Part shown: positions 63,010-64,000 of the stretch, in pieces | Numbering within the stretch: the first letter of the stretch is position 1 | How the letters are laid out: every line of letters begins with the position of its first letter | Assembly: GCA_030427405.1 (NCBI GenBank) | Contig: JAUHXK010000003.1 | Location: 248,001 to 312,000, forward strand | Source: Alphaproteobacteria bacterium | GTDB taxonomy: Bacteria > Pseudomonadota > Alphaproteobacteria > Rhodobacterales > Rhodobacteraceae | DNA: 64,000 nucleotides | Reading direction: 5' to 3' | Notes under the pieces: generated by a model | Told to the model about the DNA's origin: nothing | The model's database searches: none | What the model saw: the letters and a program-made list of their open reading frames with translations, nothing else | Made by a program: the position numbers and the translations under genes

Positions 63010-64000
63010 TCAGAAATTCGCCTGCACGGCGTTCAGCGCGGCCTGATCCAGAACCGGACGGGCGCGGGCCTGGGCATCGCGCACGTAAAGATCAAAGATG
63101 TTCTGGGCCAGCGCCTGGCTAAGTTGCGCGGTCAGCGCTTCTTGCATTTGCTGCTGTTCATCGGTATCGGCGGGCGGCAGTTCTTCGTCCAGCCGCACGA
63201 TGAAGGCGGTGCCTTCACCGGGAATAACACGCAACTCGCCGGTTTCCATCTCGAAGACGCGGGTCATGAAATCGACCGGGGCGTCATCTAGAAATGCGGT
63301 GCGGGTCAGGGCGTTTTCCACCCGGAACGGCAGCCCGGTTTCGGTGAAATCGCCGCTTGCGGCCAGTTGGGTCAGAACCGTGTTGGCCTGATCCTGCAGC
63401 GCCTTGGCCGTTTGTTCCTGTGTCCAGGCCGCGACGACCGCATCGCGGGCGGTGTCCAGCGGCTCGGGGCGCGGGGGCAAGACGTCGTTCAGGCGCAGCG
63501 CAAAGACCGACCCGTCCTCAAGGAAAGCGATTTCGGGAAAATCGCCTTTTTGCACAGCCTGTGCCGCCGTGCGGAACCCGTCATACGCGGCGATGCCGTC
63601 AACGGTCTGGGCGGTCCAATCGATTGTACCCAGTTCCATTTCGGTCTCGCCTGCCAGTTCTTCCAGGGTGGCACCACCGGCGAGCATATCATTGAAATCC
63701 TCGGCCTGTGCTTCGATCAGGCGGCGTGCGCGTTCGGCGGCAAGCTCTTCGCGCAGTTCGGGCATCGCCTCTTCAAAGGTCACGTTGTTGGCAGCAAATG
63801 AGCCGTTGATGCGAAACAAGGCCGGGCCAAGGTCCGAGGGCAGGGGACCGACCACATCATCGATCTCGGCCGCGAAAACTTCGTCTGCGGCAGCACCCAG
63901 ATCCTGGCGCGTGACGTCGCCCAAGTCGATATCGCTGAGGTCCAGATCACGGTCCTTGACCAATTGTTCGAAATCGGTGCCGCCGACTTCGAGCTGGGCC
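63010..64000 (-). CDS. Peptidyl-prolyl cis-trans isomerase (PpiD/SurA type), 5' part beyond window
   Basis: Open frame of 330 codons from the window edge to the stop at 63010. The start is not included. The visible part ends a parvulin domain (DLGDVTRQDLGAAADEVFAA, then VVGPLPSDLGPALFRINGS) and continues into a long helical second region (SQALAQNIFDLYVRDAQARA), as in the periplasmic folding factor PpiD of alphaproteobacteria. An N-terminal membrane anchor is expected outside the window. Confidence 0.85.
   Translation of the reverse strand, partial: AQLEVGGTDFEQLVKDRDLDLSDIDLGDVTRQDLGAAADEVFAAEIDDVVGPLPSDLGPALFRINGSFAANNVTFEEAMPELREELAAERARRLIEAQAEDFNDMLAGGATLEELAGETEMELGTIDWTAQTVDGIAAYDGFRTAAQAVQKGDFPEIAFLEDGSVFALRLNDVLPPRPEPLDTARDAVVAAWTQEQTAKALQDQANTVLTQLAASGDFTETGLPFRVENALTRTAFLDDAPVDFMTRVFEMETGELRVIPGEGTAFIVRLDEELPPADTDEQQQMQEALTAQLSQALAQNIFDLYVRDAQARARPVLDQAALNAVQANF

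Overview
The window is about 48.5 kb of chromosome from a marine alphaproteobacterium of the roseobacter group (Rhodobacterales), interrupted by one 15.4 kb integrated element. The lineage call rests on a DmdB-type 3-methylmercaptopropionyl-CoA ligase (DMSP catabolism), polyhydroxybutyrate turnover (3-hydroxybutyrate dehydrogenase), a zwf-pgl-pgi cluster, an alphaproteobacterial LexA box (GTTC-N7-GTTC) and a trpGDC-moaC-moeA-lexA gene run.

Left chromosome (1-22673): the 5' part of a YejA-like peptide-binding protein; a probable ~75-nt sRNA with its own promoter and terminator; bdhA plus a patatin phospholipase; DUF502; pseudouridine catabolism genes (psuG, psuK-like); a HupE/UreJ-like membrane protein; a ThiE-like protein; TrmJ; heme A synthase; an M32 carboxypeptidase; a dienelactone hydrolase; gyrA; usg; a radical SAM protein; zwf-pgl-pgi; and dmdB.

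Integrated element (22674-38131): it is bounded by a 48-bp direct repeat that is the 3' part of tRNA-Asn(GTT). The intact tRNA is restored at the right end, and a second identical tRNA-Asn copy lies just beyond it. From left to right the element holds a tyrosine integrase flanked by repeated arm-type sites, two HTH (AlpA/excisionase-like) proteins, a primase-polymerase/helicase (NrS-1-like), an iteron-rich AT-containing origin candidate, and a tightly packed run of small genes (terminase-small-like HTH protein, coiled-coil proteins, a GTA head-spike-base-like protein). No capsid, portal or large terminase gene is present, so it looks like a phage satellite or satellite-derived island. The right third is a lower-GC cargo block: a DUF6119/TIGR04141 protein, a divergent acidic small protein, and an M-R-V restriction cassette on the minus strand. 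The cassette is an m5C methyltransferase, a NaeI-type endonuclease with all four active-site residues aligned, and a vsr mismatch-endonuclease gene with four in-frame stop codons but every catalytic and zinc residue preserved. An HNH-type protein follows on the other strand.

Right chromosome (38132-64000): tRNA-Asn, an MBL hydrolase, a histidine kinase, a CAT-anticodon tRNA (probably Ile2), purM-purN, rnd, a lipoprotein, SufE, a DUF1638 protein, a Hint-domain protein and a corrinoid protein, a PA0069-type radical SAM protein, an outer-membrane protein, gltA, gltX, comEC, lexA-moeA-moaC-trpC-trpD-trpG (minus strand), a divergent polysaccharide deacetylase, trpE, and the C-terminal part of a PpiD/SurA-type peptidyl-prolyl isomerase.

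Functional assignments come from reading motifs and remembered family sequences. No database search was run.
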